Under the pieces are notes generated by a model. The model saw only the letters and a list, made by a program, of their open reading frames with translations, was not told the origin of the DNA and did no database searches. The position numbers and the translations under genes are program-made. This document shows, in pieces, positions 18,416 through 28,000 of a stretch of DNA of 47,550 nucleotides (position 1 is the stretch's first letter; each line of letters begins with the position of its first letter). The stretch comes from Agrococcus baldri (GTDB lineage Bacteria; Actinomycetota; Actinomycetes; Actinomycetales; Microbacteriaceae), in NCBI GenBank assembly GCA_007988785.1, contig BJUU01000019.1, forward strand, positions 1 to 47,550, read 5' to 3'.

Positions 18416-18745
18416 CTAGTGGACGGCCGAGTCGAACTCCGCCACCATGTCGGCCGGCAGCGTGTCGGGCACGGGCGAGGCGAGCGAGTCGAGATCGCTG
18501 TAGCTGAGGCCCTCGAGCACTGCGAGACGGTCCCCCACCTCTCGCAGCACGCTCGACAGCGGCACCTCGAGCGCGTCCGCGACCGACGCGAGGATCTCGC
18601 TCGAGGCCTCCTTCTGCCCGCGCTCCACCTCGCTCAGGTAGCCGAGCGCCACCGAGGCGCGCGATGCGACCTGGCGCAGCGTCCTGCCCTGCCGCAGCCG
18701 CGTGTCGCGCAGCACGTCACCGATCTCCTGTCGAACCAGCACCAT
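18416..18745 (-). CDS. clgR: XRE-family transcriptional regulator (ClgR-like)
   Basis: The 109-residue protein consists of a helix-turn-helix domain ([27 protein letters not shown], about residues 15-45) and a short C-terminal tail. In actinobacteria ClgR in this position (next to recA and cinA-pgsA) activates clp protease and stress genes and is itself degraded by Clp. The ATG at 18745 has a strong GGGGGAG; an upstream in-frame ATG is less likely. A -10-like TAGGCT (18777-18782) and a 15-bp palindrome just upstream (18785-18799) suggest autoregulation. The name rests on sequence and position. Confidence 0.85.
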   Translation of the reverse strand: MVLVRQEIGDVLRDTRLRQGRTLRQVASRASVALGYLSEVERGQKEASSEILASVADALEVPLSSVLREVGDRLAVLEGLSYSDLDSLASPVPDTLPADMVAEFDSAVH

Positions 18746-18776
18746 GGTCTCCCCCTTCACCGTGGTCGGATGCATC

Positions 18777-18799
18777 AGCCTAGTCGCAGCTCTCCTGCG
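18777..18799 (-). promoter_or_regulatory. clgR promoter with adjacent palindrome
   Basis: TAGGCT (18777-18782) is the likely -10. Immediately upstream CGCAG-CTCTC-CTGCG (18785-18799) is a perfect 5-bp-arm palindrome, a candidate dimer-binding operator. Its spacing differs from the published ClgR motif as I remember it, so the binder is uncertain. Confidence 0.4.
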
Positions 18800-18865
18800 T
18801 TCTGCCGAGATGTCCACGAAGTTGACAACACCACTGTCACATCTCGCATTCCAGGCCGGCCCTGG

Positions 18866-19435
18866 TCAGGGTGTGGATTCGCTGTGGATCCGCAGATCCG
18901 TGCGGTCCAGCGCCGCATCGAGCAGCCGCAGGGCGGCCAGCAGCGCCTCGCGCCGGACCGCCTCGCGGTCGCCCGTCACCAGGTGCGAGGTCGACTCGGC
19001 GACCCGCCCGTGCACGGTGTCGACCTCCACGCCGATGTGGAACTCGCCCGGCGGGTGGCCGTCCTGCGCCGCGGGGCCCGCGACGCCGGTGGTCGCGACG
19101 CCGAGCGTGCAGGTCGAGCGGTCGAGGGCCGCCAGCTGCCGGACGCCGCGCGCCATCGCGATCGCGACCTCCGGGTCGACCGGGCCGCGCGCCGCCAGCA
19201 GCGGCGCCGGCACCCGCAGCACCTCGTGCTTCATCTCGGTCGCGTAGGCGACCACGCCGAGGCGCAGCACCGTCGAGGCGCCGGGCGTGCGCACGATCGT
19301 CTCTGCGACGAGCCCGCCGGTGAGCGACTCGGCGACCGCGATCGTCGCGCCCCGCGCTGCCGCCCGCGCGACGATGCGCGCGGAGAGCTCGAGCGCGGGA
19401 TCCTGCGCGCCCGCGCGACCGGCCGCATCCGTCAT
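18866..19435 (-). CDS. cinA: CinA C-terminal domain protein (PncC-type nicotinamide nucleotide amidase)
   Basis: The 189-residue protein is only the C-terminal CinA domain: ATIAVAESLTGGLVAETIVRTPGAS near the start and the conserved GVATTGVAGPAAQDGHPPGEFHIG. Stand-alone domains of this type can deamidate nicotinamide mononucleotide (PncC activity), and in actinobacteria the gene is usually located between pgsA and clgR/recA. The N-terminal MoaB-like domain of full CinA is absent. The start overlaps the pgsA stop by 4 bases (ATGA). Enzymatic activity is inferred from the family. Confidence 0.92.
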   Translation of the reverse strand: MTDAAGRAGAQDPALELSARIVARAAARGATIAVAESLTGGLVAETIVRTPGASTVLRLGVVAYATEMKHEVLRVPAPLLAARGPVDPEVAIAMARGVRQLAALDRSTCTLGVATTGVAGPAAQDGHPPGEFHIGVEVDTVHGRVAESTSHLVTGDREAVRREALLAALRLLDAALDRTDLRIHSESTP

Positions 19436-20031
19436 CGCGACCTCACGGCGTGCCAGACGAACTCGAGGCCCGAGTAGATCGTGAGGGCCACGGCGACCGT
19501 CATGGTGATGACGCAGATCCACACGCCGGGCTCGCCCAGCCACGCCTGCAGCGGCACGAGCGCGAATGGCAGGGCGATCGCCTGCGCCATGGTCTTGGCC
19601 TTGCCCGCCCAGTCGGCGGCGATCACCGTGCGGCTCGAGACCAGCAGCCGGTAGGCGGTGATGCCCCACTCGCGCAGCAGCACCACGGCGGTGATCCACC
19701 AGTCGAGCTCGCCCAGGATCGACAGCACCACGAAGGCGCTGCCGGTGATGGCCTTGTCGGCGATCGGGTCGATGAGCTTGCCGAAGTCGGTCACCAGTCC
19801 CCGCCCGCGGGCGATCTGGCCGTCGACGAAGTCGGTCGCGATGAGCACCGCGAACAGCAGCGCGCCGAGCGTGCGGGCGAGGCCCGGCTCCGGGTTCGTG
19901 AGCGCGACGACGATGAAGACGGGCGTCAGCAGGATGCGCGCGACCGAGATGAGGTTCGGCACGCTCGCGACGCTCGCGGGCTCGTCGCCGCGACGCCAGA
20001 CGCGGCCGCGCCACGGGCTCAGGATCCCCAT
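19432..20031 (-). CDS. pgsA: CDP-diacylglycerol-glycerol-3-phosphate 3-phosphatidyltransferase
   Basis: Membrane enzyme that makes phosphatidylglycerol phosphate, the precursor of phosphatidylglycerol and cardiolipin. The 199-residue protein has several membrane helices and the complete CDP-alcohol phosphotransferase motif D67-x2-DG-x2-AR-x8-G84-x3-D88-x3-D92. The ATG is preceded by TAGCCT-6 nt, the leaderless signature, placed just after the ftsK stop. It overlaps cinA by 4 bases. A related phosphatidyltransferase (for example a phosphatidylinositol phosphate synthase) is less likely given the position. Confidence 0.95.
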   Translation of the reverse strand: MGILSPWRGRVWRRGDEPASVASVPNLISVARILLTPVFIVVALTNPEPGLARTLGALLFAVLIATDFVDGQIARGRGLVTDFGKLIDPIADKAITGSAFVVLSILGELDWWITAVVLLREWGITAYRLLVSSRTVIAADWAGKAKTMAQAIALPFALVPLQAWLGEPGVWICVITMTVAVALTIYSGLEFVWHAVRSR

Positions 20032-20044
20032 GGGAGCAGGCTAC

Positions 20045-22918
20045 TCAGTCGCGGCCGGTCAGCGACCAGGCGTCGTCGTCGCCGTCTGCCTCCACCACCT
20101 CGAGCCCGTCGCGATTCGCCTCGTCGAAGGGGTCGGCGTACCGGTCGTCCGAGTCGGTCCAGGCGCCCTCGCCGTCGTCGTCGGATGCCTCGGATGCCTC
20201 GGGCGCCGCGGGCGCGGATGCGGGCGCCGCGGCGGCCGGTGCCGGCCCCGCGGGTGCGACGGTCGCGGGACCCTCGCCGCGCAGCGACGCGAGCACCGCG
20301 GCGAGGCCGTCCGGCGGCACGAGCACGTCGCGCGCCTTCGAGCCCTCCGAGGGGCCGACGATCTCGCGCGACTCCATGAGATCCATGAGGCGGCCCGCCT
20401 TCGCGAACCCGACGCGCAGCTTGCGCTGCAGCATCGACGTGGATCCGAACTGGCTCGAGATGACGAGCTCTGCCGCCGCGCACAGGTCTTCGAGGTCGTC
20501 CCCGATGTCGGCGTCGATCTCGCGCTTCTCGCCGACCTCCGCGACGTCGTCGCGGTACTCCGGCCGGGCCTGGCCCGTGACGTGCTGCACCACGCGCTGG
20601 ATCTCGGACTCCTCGACCCAGGCGCCCTGCACGCGCATCGCCTTGTTGGCGCCCATCGGCAGGAAGAGGCCGTCGCCCTGGCCGATGAGCTTGTCGGCGC
20701 CGGGCTGGTCGAGGATGACGCGCGAGTCGGTCACGCTCGAGACCGCGAAGGCGAAGCGGCTCGGCACGTTGGCCTTGATGAGGCCCGTGACGACGTCGAC
20801 CGAGGGCCGCTGGGTGGCGAGCACCAGGTGGATGCCGGCCGCGCGCGCGAGCTGCGTGATGCGCACGATCGAATCCTCGACATCGCGCGGGGCGACCATC
20901 ATGAGGTCGGCGAGCTCGTCGACCACCACCAGCAGGTAGGGGTAGGCCTTGAGCGTGCGCTGGCTGCCGGCGGGCAGCACGATCTCGTCGGCGCGCACGG
21001 CGGCGTTGAAGTCGTCGATGTGCTTGTAGCCGAACGACGCGAGGTCGTCGTACCGCATGTCCATCTCCTTCACGACCCACTGCAGCGCCTCCGCGGCCTT
21101 CTTGGGGTTCGTGATGATGGGCGTGATGAGGTGCGGCACGCCCTGGTAGGCGGTGAGCTCGACGCGCTTGGGGTCGACGAGCACCATGCGCACGTCGGCG
21201 GGCGTGGCGCGCATCAGCAGGCTCGTGATCATCGAGTTGACGAACGACGACTTGCCAGAGCCGGTGGAGCCGGCGACGAGCAGGTGCGGCATCTTCGCCA
21301 GGTTGGCGACGACGTAGCCGCCCTCGACGTCCTTGCCGATGCCGATGGTCATCGGGTGCTTCGAGTCGGCGGCCGCGCGCGAGCGCAGCACGTCGCCGAG
21401 CTTGACGGTCTCGCGGTCGGGGTTGGGGATCTCGATGCCGATCGCGCTCTTGCCCGGGATGGGCGAGAGGATGCGCACCTCGTTCGACGCCACGGCGTAC
21501 GAGAGGTTCTTGGAGAGCGCGGTGACGCGCTCGACCTTCACGCCCGGCGCGACCTCGATCTCGTAGCGCGTGACGGTCGGTCCGCGCGAGAAGCCCGTGA
21601 CCTTCGCGTCGACGTTGAACGACGAGAGCACCTGCGTGATCGCCGCGACGATGTCGTCGTTCGCCTGCGAGCGCGCCTTGGGCGGCTCGCCCTGCCCGAG
21701 CGACGCGATCGACGGCAGCCGGTAGGGGCGCTCCCGCACGGGCGCGGGCGCCGGCGCGTCGCTCGGCAGCGCGCCGTCGGGGATCTCACCCGTGTGCTTG
21801 CGCATCGCCTCCTCCGCGTGCTCGAGCGACGCCAGCACGGCGGTGGCGTACTCGTCGTGCTCGGCATCCGCAGCGGGGTCGGCCGGGGGCAGCGGCTCGA
21901 CGGGCGCCGCGGGCACCTCGCCGACGCGCGTGGTGGGCTGCTCGCGGTCGACGACCACGGGGCTGTCGTACGCCTGCTCGTGGTCGGCGCCGTCGAGGCC
22001 GAGCCCCTCGACGCCCTCGTAGGGCGGGTCGACCTCGCGGCCGGTCGCGTTGCGCCGCCAGAAGGGCAGCGATTCGGCGCCCTCGACCTGCTCCTCCTCG
22101 GCTGCCTCCGCGGCCTCGGCCTTGGCGAGCTCCTTCGCCTCCCTGCGGGCGCGGCGGGCCTCGTCGCGCTCCTCGGCGCTGCCGGTGTCGACGCCGAAGA
22201 GGTAGCCGTAGAGGTCGGCGAGGCGCTCGGGGATGCGGTTGGGGGCGGTGCGGGTGATCACGAGCACCGAGAGCGCCGCGATGATGCCCGCGACGATGCC
22301 CGCCCCGACCGGGGTGAGCAGGGCGGCGAGCGGCGCCGACGCGACCCAGCCCAGGATGCCGCCCGCGTCCGCCAGCGCAGGCATGCCCTGTGACGCATCC
22401 GGCATGCCGGCGATGACGTGGCACAGGCCCGCGACCGAGATGAGCAGCAGCGCGAGGCCGACGCCCACGCGGCCGTTGTCGCTCACCGATGCCGGGTGCC
22501 GGAACATCCACAGCGCGAGCAGCACGAACACGACAGGCAGCGCGATCGCCACCTGGCCGAACAGGCCGCCGAAGGTGTAGGCCGAGACCGCCTGCGCGAC
22601 CGGGTTGGCGGGCAGGATCCACTCCACGACCGCGCCCGCGATGGCCAGCAGGGTGAGGAAGAAGGGCACGCCGTCCCGGCGCTCCTCCTTCGCGAGCTCC
22701 TCGCGGCCGAACACGCGCGCGGCGCCGCCGGTGGCGTGCGCGAGGCCCATCCAGGCGCGCTGGCCGATGCCGGGGCCGTCGTCCTCGAACACCGGCTGCG
22801 CCTTGCTCGCTCGCGTCTGCCGCTGCACCTTGGTGGTGGTGCCGGTCGAGGCGGCCGAGCCCTTGCTCTTGGAAGGGCTCTTCGGCGTGACCGGGCGCGT
22901 CGGCTTCGTGGTGGACAT
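20045..22918 (-). CDS. ftsK: DNA translocase FtsK
   Basis: Septum-located hexameric motor that pumps chromosomal DNA during division and dimer resolution. The 957-residue protein has an N-terminal basic tail, four membrane helices (about residues 80-220), an acidic/Pro-rich linker, the RecA-like motor with Walker [10 protein letters not shown] (about 548-556) and Walker [12 protein letters not shown] (about 664), and a winged-helix gamma domain ([22 protein letters not shown], about 815-875) for recognising polarity sequences. An Ala/Pro/Asp-rich tail of about 80 residues follows. ATG at 22918 is chosen because TAGGGT lies exactly 6 nt upstream; GTG two codons earlier is an alternative. Confidence 0.97.
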   Translation of the reverse strand: MSTTKPTRPVTPKSPSKSKGSAASTGTTTKVQRQTRASKAQPVFEDDGPGIGQRAWMGLAHATGGAARVFGREELAKEERRDGVPFFLTLLAIAGAVVEWILPANPVAQAVSAYTFGGLFGQVAIALPVVFVLLALWMFRHPASVSDNGRVGVGLALLLISVAGLCHVIAGMPDASQGMPALADAGGILGWVASAPLAALLTPVGAGIVAGIIAALSVLVITRTAPNRIPERLADLYGYLFGVDTGSAEERDEARRARREAKELAKAEAAEAAEEEQVEGAESLPFWRRNATGREVDPPYEGVEGLGLDGADHEQAYDSPVVVDREQPTTRVGEVPAAPVEPLPPADPAADAEHDEYATAVLASLEHAEEAMRKHTGEIPDGALPSDAPAPAPVRERPYRLPSIASLGQGEPPKARSQANDDIVAAITQVLSSFNVDAKVTGFSRGPTVTRYEIEVAPGVKVERVTALSKNLSYAVASNEVRILSPIPGKSAIGIEIPNPDRETVKLGDVLRSRAAADSKHPMTIGIGKDVEGGYVVANLAKMPHLLVAGSTGSGKSSFVNSMITSLLMRATPADVRMVLVDPKRVELTAYQGVPHLITPIITNPKKAAEALQWVVKEMDMRYDDLASFGYKHIDDFNAAVRADEIVLPAGSQRTLKAYPYLLVVVDELADLMMVAPRDVEDSIVRITQLARAAGIHLVLATQRPSVDVVTGLIKANVPSRFAFAVSSVTDSRVILDQPGADKLIGQGDGLFLPMGANKAMRVQGAWVEESEIQRVVQHVTGQARPEYRDDVAEVGEKREIDADIGDDLEDLCAAAELVISSQFGSTSMLQRKLRVGFAKAGRLMDLMESREIVGPSEGSKARDVLVPPDGLAAVLASLRGEGPATVAPAGPAPAAAAPASAPAAPEASEASDDDGEGAWTDSDDRYADPFDEANRDGLEVVEADGDDDAWSLTGRD

Positions 22919-22924
22919 GCGCAC

Positions 22925-22930
22925 ACCCTA
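22925..22930 (-). promoter_or_regulatory. Candidate -10 for leaderless ftsK
   Basis: TAGGGT, 6 nt, then ATG. No separate Shine-Dalgarno sequence is present, and the hexamer supports choosing ATG over the nearby GTG. Confidence 0.55.
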
Positions 22931-22991
22931 GATCGAGCCGGCCACGCGAGCGCGGAGGCACTCCGAACCGCGGGAATCCGGGGCCGGAGCC

Positions 22992-24230
22992 TCAGAACCG
23001 GATGGCCTCGATCACCTTCGAGCGCACGGCGATGGTCGCGGGGATGCTGCCGGCGATCGCACCGACCGCGGCGGCCACCAGCAGGCCGGTGATCGCCGCG
23101 CCCATCGGGAAGCCCGGCAGTTCGCCGCCCGAGAGGCCCTGCGTCAGCATCTCCTGCACGGCCGGCAGCCGGTAGGCGAAGATGCAGATGGCGATGCCGA
23201 TCGCACCTGCGACGACCGTGCCGACGACCGACTCGAGCATGACGGCGACGAAGATGCGACCGCGGCTGGCGCCGAAGGCTCTGCGGATGCCGAACTCTCG
23301 CACCCGCTGCCGGATCGAGACGACCGCGACGGTGACCAGGCCCAGCGCACCCAGCAGGAGGATGGCGCTCGCGGCACCGATCAGCGTGAGCTGCAGGGGC
23401 AGCAGCGGGTCGTAGTCGTCGCCCCAGGCCTGCCAGTCGGTGCGCTCGGTGTTGACCTGCCACCCGGGCAGCGCGCCCGCGATGTCCTGATTCAGCATCC
23501 GCTTGCCGTCATCGGCCAGCTCCTCGGGCACCCACGCCTCGAGGCTCGGCGGGTTCATGTACGCCATCGGGCTGTTCGCCTCCGGCAGGCGCAGCAGGTC
23601 GCGCGGCAGCATCCAGGCCTGCGGCCACTCGTCCTGCATGCCGCGGTCGATCACGCCGACGATGACGGCGGTCGAGCCGCCCAGCTCGACCGTGCGTGCG
23701 CTCGCGGGGCCCTGGCCGAGCGCGTCGAGCAGGCCGCGGTTCACGACCACGGCGGGGGCGAGCCTGGCGCGGTCGCTCTCGACCAGGAAGCGGCCGTCGG
23801 CGACGCCCAGGTGGCGCATGATCGCGAAGTCGGGCTCGGCGCCGGTGACCTGCACGCCCTGCGTACCGGAGGCACCCTGGAACATCACCTGCCCCTGCGT
23901 CGTCGCGCTCGCGAACTCGATGTCGTAGCGATCGACCGCGGCCTCCATCGCGTCGAGCACCGCGAGCGAGTCGGCGCCCGACGGTGCCCCGGCCGCGAAC
24001 GGGTCGCCGCCGGCCTGCTCGTTCCAGGCGCTGGTGGTCAGCGTCGCGGCGCGCCCGCTCTGCGACTCGAACGAGACCAGCAGCGTCGAGCGGGCGAGCT
24101 CGCCGATGGCGACGGATGCGGTCAGCGCGGCGATCGCGACCGTCACGCCGATGAGGCTCATGAGCACGCGGCCGCGGTGGATGCGCAGCTCGGTCCAGGC
24201 GTCCTGGATCGCTGCGACGACGTCGGTCAT
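22992..24230 (-). CDS. ABC exporter permease (MacB/FtsX family)
   Basis: Membrane subunit of a three-part exporter. The 412-residue protein has one N-terminal membrane helix (about residues 20-40), a large extracytoplasmic MacB_PCD domain of about 230 residues and an FtsX domain with three helices near the C-terminus (LIGAASAILLLGALGLVTVAVVS; VGTVVAGAIGIAI; AAITGLLVAAAVGAIAG), including the REFGIRRAFGASRG coupling segment. Its start overlaps the ATPase stop by 4 bases. Family members export macrolides, peptides or lipoproteins; the substrate cannot be read here. Confidence 0.92.
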   Translation of the reverse strand: MTDVVAAIQDAWTELRIHRGRVLMSLIGVTVAIAALTASVAIGELARSTLLVSFESQSGRAATLTTSAWNEQAGGDPFAAGAPSGADSLAVLDAMEAAVDRYDIEFASATTQGQVMFQGASGTQGVQVTGAEPDFAIMRHLGVADGRFLVESDRARLAPAVVVNRGLLDALGQGPASARTVELGGSTAVIVGVIDRGMQDEWPQAWMLPRDLLRLPEANSPMAYMNPPSLEAWVPEELADDGKRMLNQDIAGALPGWQVNTERTDWQAWGDDYDPLLPLQLTLIGAASAILLLGALGLVTVAVVSIRQRVREFGIRRAFGASRGRIFVAVMLESVVGTVVAGAIGIAICIFAYRLPAVQEMLTQGLSGGELPGFPMGAAITGLLVAAAVGAIAGSIPATIAVRSKVIEAIRF

Positions 24231-24922
24231 GCCGCCACCGCCGAGGTCTGCTCGAGCCGGCCGTCGACGATGCGCAGCATGCGGCTCGCCCGCGCGGCGA
24301 CGGCGACGTCGTGCGTGATCGTGACGAGCGCGGCGCCCGCATCCGCGGCGACCTCGTCGAGCAGATCCATGATGCGGCCGCCGGTCTCGATGTCGAGGGC
24401 ACCGGTGGGCTCGTCGGCGAGGATGAGCCGCGGACTGCGCACGAGCGCCCGCGCGATGGCGACGCGCTGCTGCTCGCCGCCGGAGAGGTTGGTCGCCTTC
24501 GTGTCGATGCGGTGGCTGAGGCCGACGCGCTCGAGCATCTCGCTCGCCAGCCGGTGGCGCTGCCAGTAGCGCCTGCCCGCGCCGTAGTGCAGCGGCACCG
24601 CGACGTTCTCGGCTGCGGTGAGGCCCTCGATGAGGTTGAACTGCTGGAAGACGAAGCCGACGGTCGCGCCGCGGAGCCGGTCGCGCATCCGCCCGCCCAT
24701 GAGCGCGACGGGCTCGCCGTCGAGCTCGACGATGCCGGTGGTGGGCTGGTCGATGAGGCCGAGGATGTTGAGCAGCGTCGACTTGCCGGAGCCCGAGCGG
24801 CCGACGATGGAGACCCGGTCGTGCGCCGCCACGTCGAGGTCGACGCCCTTGAGGATCTGCAGGGCGGGCCCGTCGATGGTGGCGAACTGCCGGGTGACGC
24901 CGCGCAGGTGCAGCAGCGGCAT
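24227..24922 (-). CDS. ABC exporter ATP-binding protein (MacB/LolD type)
   Basis: ATPase of the same exporter, 231 residues. Walker A is GRSGSGKS (41-48), the signature [16 protein letters not shown], Walker B LILADEPTGALD and the switch histidine TITHD; the GALD and QQFNLI motifs place it in the MacB/LolD/FtsE group. The ATG start overlaps the stop of the adaptor gene (ATGA), and its end overlaps the permease start in the same way, so the three genes are translated as a tightly coupled block in the order adaptor, ATPase, permease. Confidence 0.95.
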   Translation of the reverse strand: MPLLHLRGVTRQFATIDGPALQILKGVDLDVAAHDRVSIVGRSGSGKSTLLNILGLIDQPTTGIVELDGEPVALMGGRMRDRLRGATVGFVFQQFNLIEGLTAAENVAVPLHYGAGRRYWQRHRLASEMLERVGLSHRIDTKATNLSGGEQQRVAIARALVRSPRLILADEPTGALDIETGGRIMDLLDEVAADAGAALVTITHDVAVAARASRMLRIVDGRLEQTSAVAA

Positions 24923-26088
24923 CAGAACCCGCAGACGGCCGGGTCGGCGGTGGCCGGGTCGGCGCAGGGATCGACGGCGCCCGGCACGAACTGCAGCACC
25001 TCGTCGCCCTCCGTGAGGCCAGAGCGCACCTCGACCGAGGTGCCGTCGCTGATGCCCAGCTCGATGCGCACCTCCTCCGGCTCGCCCGGCGTGCCGTCGC
25101 TGCCGAGGGTCGGCCGGTAGACGATGCCCGCGTCGGCGCTGCCCAGCACGGCCGTCGTCGGCAGCACCAGCACGTCGGCAGCGGAGCCTGCGGCGAGCTC
25201 GACCTTCGTCGAGAGGCCCACGAACACGCGCACGTCGGCGGGCACCGCGCAGGTGAGGGTCGCGCTCGCGCCGCCCGCGGCCTCCTCCCCCGTCGGCTGG
25301 CGGATGTCGACGTCGGTGCACTCGAAGGGGGCGGGGCCGGAGTCGATCGTGACCTTGGCCGACTCGGGCAGGCTCGTCAGCCGGTACTGGTCGGCGGCGC
25401 CGACGGAGGCGCGCACGAGGTGCCGCGGCGGCTGCACGGCACCCGCCTCGCCGCCGAGGTCGATCATCTGCCCGGCGAGCAGGTCGAAGCCGACCAGCGT
25501 GCCCGCCGCGGGCGCGCGCATGTTCCAGATGGCGGCGCTCGGCTCGCCGAGGTTGCCCTCGGCGTCGGGCTCGGGCTCGGACTCGACCCGCACCGAGAAG
25601 AGCACGTCGCCCTCGGCGACCTCGAGGCCGTCGTCGTAGTAGACGCGGGAGACCGTGCCCGTCTGCGTCGAGCGGATCGGCACCGCCTCCACCGGCACGA
25701 CCGTGCCGTCGACCGAGACGGCGTTCTCGATCGAGCCCCGCTCGACGGCCACGACGGGCTCGTCGAACATGGCGCCCGCCATCGGATCCTCGGCGACCGC
25801 GGCCTCCTCCGAGGGGAAGAAGGCGAGCTTCACCAGCGCGATCGCGATCACCGCGGCGACCGCGATCTTCAGCATCGGCAGCACCCAGGTGCGCCAGGCG
25901 CCCGGGCCGCGGGCCGCCCTCTCGGCGCGGTGCAGCTGCTTGCGCTCGAGCGCCTCGAGCTGCTGCTGCCGCTTCGCCTGCCGGCGCGCCTCGCGCGGGC
26001 TCACGTCGGCGTGCTGCGGGGCCGCGAAGGCCTGCTCGACCGCGTCGTCGCGCGGCTCGTCGGGGGCAGGGGGGTGCTGGTCGGCCAC
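24922..26088 (-). CDS. HlyD/MacA-like adaptor protein of the ABC exporter
   Basis: The 388-residue protein has a charged cytoplasmic N-terminus with a coiled-coil-like Arg/Gln/Glu stretch, one membrane helix (about residues 66-88) and an extracytoplasmic part with two biotinyl-lipoyl halves (VDGTVVPVEAVPIRSTQTGTV ... MRAPAAGTLVG) and a C-terminal beta domain, the layout of MacA-type adaptors in Gram-positives. I chose GTG at 26088 because GAGAGG lies 8 nt upstream; a start 27 codons earlier lacks support. Four cysteines occur in the exported part (C270, C281, C373 and C385, counting from this start) and could form disulfides. Confidence 0.85.
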   Translation of the reverse strand: MADQHPPAPDEPRDDAVEQAFAAPQHADVSPREARRQAKRQQQLEALERKQLHRAERAARGPGAWRTWVLPMLKIAVAAVIAIALVKLAFFPSEEAAVAEDPMAGAMFDEPVVAVERGSIENAVSVDGTVVPVEAVPIRSTQTGTVSRVYYDDGLEVAEGDVLFSVRVESEPEPDAEGNLGEPSAAIWNMRAPAAGTLVGFDLLAGQMIDLGGEAGAVQPPRHLVRASVGAADQYRLTSLPESAKVTIDSGPAPFECTDVDIRQPTGEEAAGGASATLTCAVPADVRVFVGLSTKVELAAGSAADVLVLPTTAVLGSADAGIVYRPTLGSDGTPGEPEEVRIELGISDGTSVEVRSGLTEGDEVLQFVPGAVDPCADPATADPAVCGF

Positions 26089-26124
26089 GGCCACGTCCTC
26101 TCGGATGACGGGAGCCGTGGTGCA

Positions 26125-26157
26125 CCGGCGCCCCGGATCCAACCTAGAGGGCGCCGG
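26125..26157 (-). promoter_or_regulatory. Inverted repeat around the exporter -10
   Basis: CCGGCGCCC (26125-26133) and its complement GGGCGCCGG (26149-26157) flank a minus-strand -10-like TAGGTT (26141-26146). The position suggests an operator controlling the exporter operon. No regulator gene is adjacent. Confidence 0.4.
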
Positions 26158-26168
26158 CGCATCCGGCA

Positions 26169-26186
26169 CTCATCCGCGCGGATGAG
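26169..26186. terminator. 18-bp palindrome between rnj and the exporter operon
   Basis: Perfect palindrome CTCATCCGCGCGGATGAG, 30 bases after the rnj stop and about 80 bases before the adaptor start. It could end rnj transcription or be an operator. Confidence 0.35.
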
Positions 26187-26216
26187 ATGCGGTCCTTCGA
26201 CACGAGTGTGGGCTGA

Positions 26217-27890
26217 CTACGCCTCGATGACGACCGGCACGATCATCGGGCGGCGGCGGATGCGCGTGCCCACCCAGCGGCCGACCGTGCGGCGCACGAC
26301 CTGCTGGTACTGGTGCTGGTCGCGCACGCCCTGCTCGCCGGCCTCGGCGAGCGCCTTGACGATCTTGGGGCGGATGTCGTCGAAGACCTTGTCGTCCTCG
26401 GCGAAGCCGCGGGCGTGGATCTCGGGCCCGACGATGACCTTGCCGGTCTGCGGCTCGAGCGCGATGAAGATCGAGATGAAGCCCTCCTCGGCGAGGATGC
26501 GGCGATCCTTCAGGTCGGCCTCGTCGATGCGGCCGACGGACGAGCCGTCGACGTAGACGAAGCCGATCTCGAGCTGGCCGGCGACGGTGATCCGGTGATC
26601 CTTCAGATCCCACACCGTGCCGTTCTCGCCCACGTGCGCGCGCTCGCGCGGCACGCCCGTGTCGATCGCGAGCTGCGCGGCCGCGTGCAGGTGGCGGTAC
26701 TCGCCGTGCACCGGGATGACGTTGGCGGGGCCGAGGATGTTGTAGCAGTAGAGCAGCTCGCCCGCCGAGGCGTGGCCGGAGACGTGCACCTTGGCGCTGC
26801 CCTTGTGGACGACCTTCGCGCCCAGCTGCATGAGGCCGTTGATGATGCGGAACACGGCGTTCTCGTTGCCGGGGATGAGGCTCGAGGCGAGGATGACGGT
26901 GTCGTCCTCCCCCACCTCGATGCGGTGCTCGCCGTTGACGATGCGGCTGAGGACCGCCATCGGCTCTCCCTGCGAGCCGGTCGACATGAAGACCACCTCG
27001 TTGCGCGGCATCTGCTCGGCCTTCTTCTGGTCGACCACGACGCCGTCGGGCACGATCAGGTAGCCGAGCTCGGCTGCGATGCCCATGTTGCGCACCATCG
27101 ACCGGCCGACGAAGGCGACCTTCCTGCCGTTCTCGGCCGCCGCATCCAGCACCTGCTGCACGCGGTGCACGTGGCTCGAGAAGCTCGCCACCACGACCAG
27201 GCCGGTGGTCTTCGCGATCACCTGCGAGATGACGGGGCCGATCTCGCGCTCGGGGGCCGTGAAGCCGGGCACGTCGGCGTTCGTCGAGTCGACGAGGAAC
27301 GCATCCACCCCCTCCTCACCGAGCCGGGCGAAGGCCCGCAGGTCGGTGATGCGGTCGTCGAGCGGCAGCTGATCCATCTTGAAGTCGCCCGTGTGCAGCA
27401 CGAGGCCTGCGCTCGTGCGGATCGCGACCGCGAGCGCGTCGGGGATGGAGTGGTTGACGGCGATGAACTCGGTCTCGAACGGCCCGAGCTGCTCGATCTG
27501 GCCCTCGCGCACGGTGTGCGTGTAGGGCTTGATGCGGTGCTCCTTGAGCTTCGCCTCGACGAGCGCGAGCGTGAGCTTCGAGCCCAGCAGCGGGATGTCG
27601 GCCTTCAGGCGCAGCAGGTAGGGCACGGCGCCGATGTGGTCCTCGTGGCCGTGCGTGAGCACGACGCCGACGACGTCGTCGAGGCGATCGCGGATGGGCC
27701 CGAAGTCGGGCAGGATCAGGTCGACGCCCGGCTGGTGCTCCTCGGGGAAGAGCACGCCGCAGTCGACGATCAGCAGCTTGCCGTCGAGCTCGTAGACCGT
27801 CATGTTGCGGCCGACCTCGCCGAGGCCGCCGAGCGGGAACATGCGGAGCGTGCCTGCCTTCAGCGGGGCAGGTTGGATGATGGCCGTCAT
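26217..27890 (-). CDS. rnj: Ribonuclease J
   Basis: Metallo-beta-lactamase/beta-CASP ribonuclease with 5'-3' exonuclease and endonuclease activities, a main RNA-turnover enzyme in actinobacteria. The 557-residue protein has the metal motif THGHEDH (H80, H82, D84, H85), an upstream FPLGGLGEVGRNM loop, beta-CASP motifs around VVVASFSSHVHRVQQ and VSGHASAGEL, and a C-terminal domain. The ATG is preceded by AAGGAGGG. It follows dapA on the same strand, separated by a hairpin, an order common in this phylum. Confidence 0.97.
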   Translation of the reverse strand: MTAIIQPAPLKAGTLRMFPLGGLGEVGRNMTVYELDGKLLIVDCGVLFPEEHQPGVDLILPDFGPIRDRLDDVVGVVLTHGHEDHIGAVPYLLRLKADIPLLGSKLTLALVEAKLKEHRIKPYTHTVREGQIEQLGPFETEFIAVNHSIPDALAVAIRTSAGLVLHTGDFKMDQLPLDDRITDLRAFARLGEEGVDAFLVDSTNADVPGFTAPEREIGPVISQVIAKTTGLVVVASFSSHVHRVQQVLDAAAENGRKVAFVGRSMVRNMGIAAELGYLIVPDGVVVDQKKAEQMPRNEVVFMSTGSQGEPMAVLSRIVNGEHRIEVGEDDTVILASSLIPGNENAVFRIINGLMQLGAKVVHKGSAKVHVSGHASAGELLYCYNILGPANVIPVHGEYRHLHAAAQLAIDTGVPRERAHVGENGTVWDLKDHRITVAGQLEIGFVYVDGSSVGRIDEADLKDRRILAEEGFISIFIALEPQTGKVIVGPEIHARGFAEDDKVFDDIRPKIVKALAEAGEQGVRDQHQYQQVVRRTVGRWVGTRIRRRPMIVPVVIEA

Positions 27891-27910
27891 GGGGCCCTCC
27901 TTCGTATATG

Positions 27911-27941
27911 GCCCGCCCCGGTGATGCGTCGTGGGGCGGGC
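27911..27941 (-). terminator. Hairpin between dapA and rnj
   Basis: GCCCGCCCC (27911-27919) pairs with GGGGCGGGC (27933-27941) around a 13-nt loop, 60 nt after the dapA stop and 20 bases before the rnj ATG. Probably a terminator or attenuator. Confidence 0.55.
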
Positions 27942-28000
27942 GGATGTGGTGGGTTGCGCGCAGCTCGCGCGCGGAAGTCTGGTGTCGTGGCCGGGTGGGC

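Noticed and set aside
18785-18799. SOS box upstream of clgR
   Set aside because: No TCGAAC-N4-GTTCGA-like match; the palindrome has a different sequence.
19658-22393. A 911-codon plus-strand open frame opposite ftsK
   Set aside because: Antisense artefact of third-position GC bias; composition is His/Arg/Asp/Leu/Val-rich with no domain.
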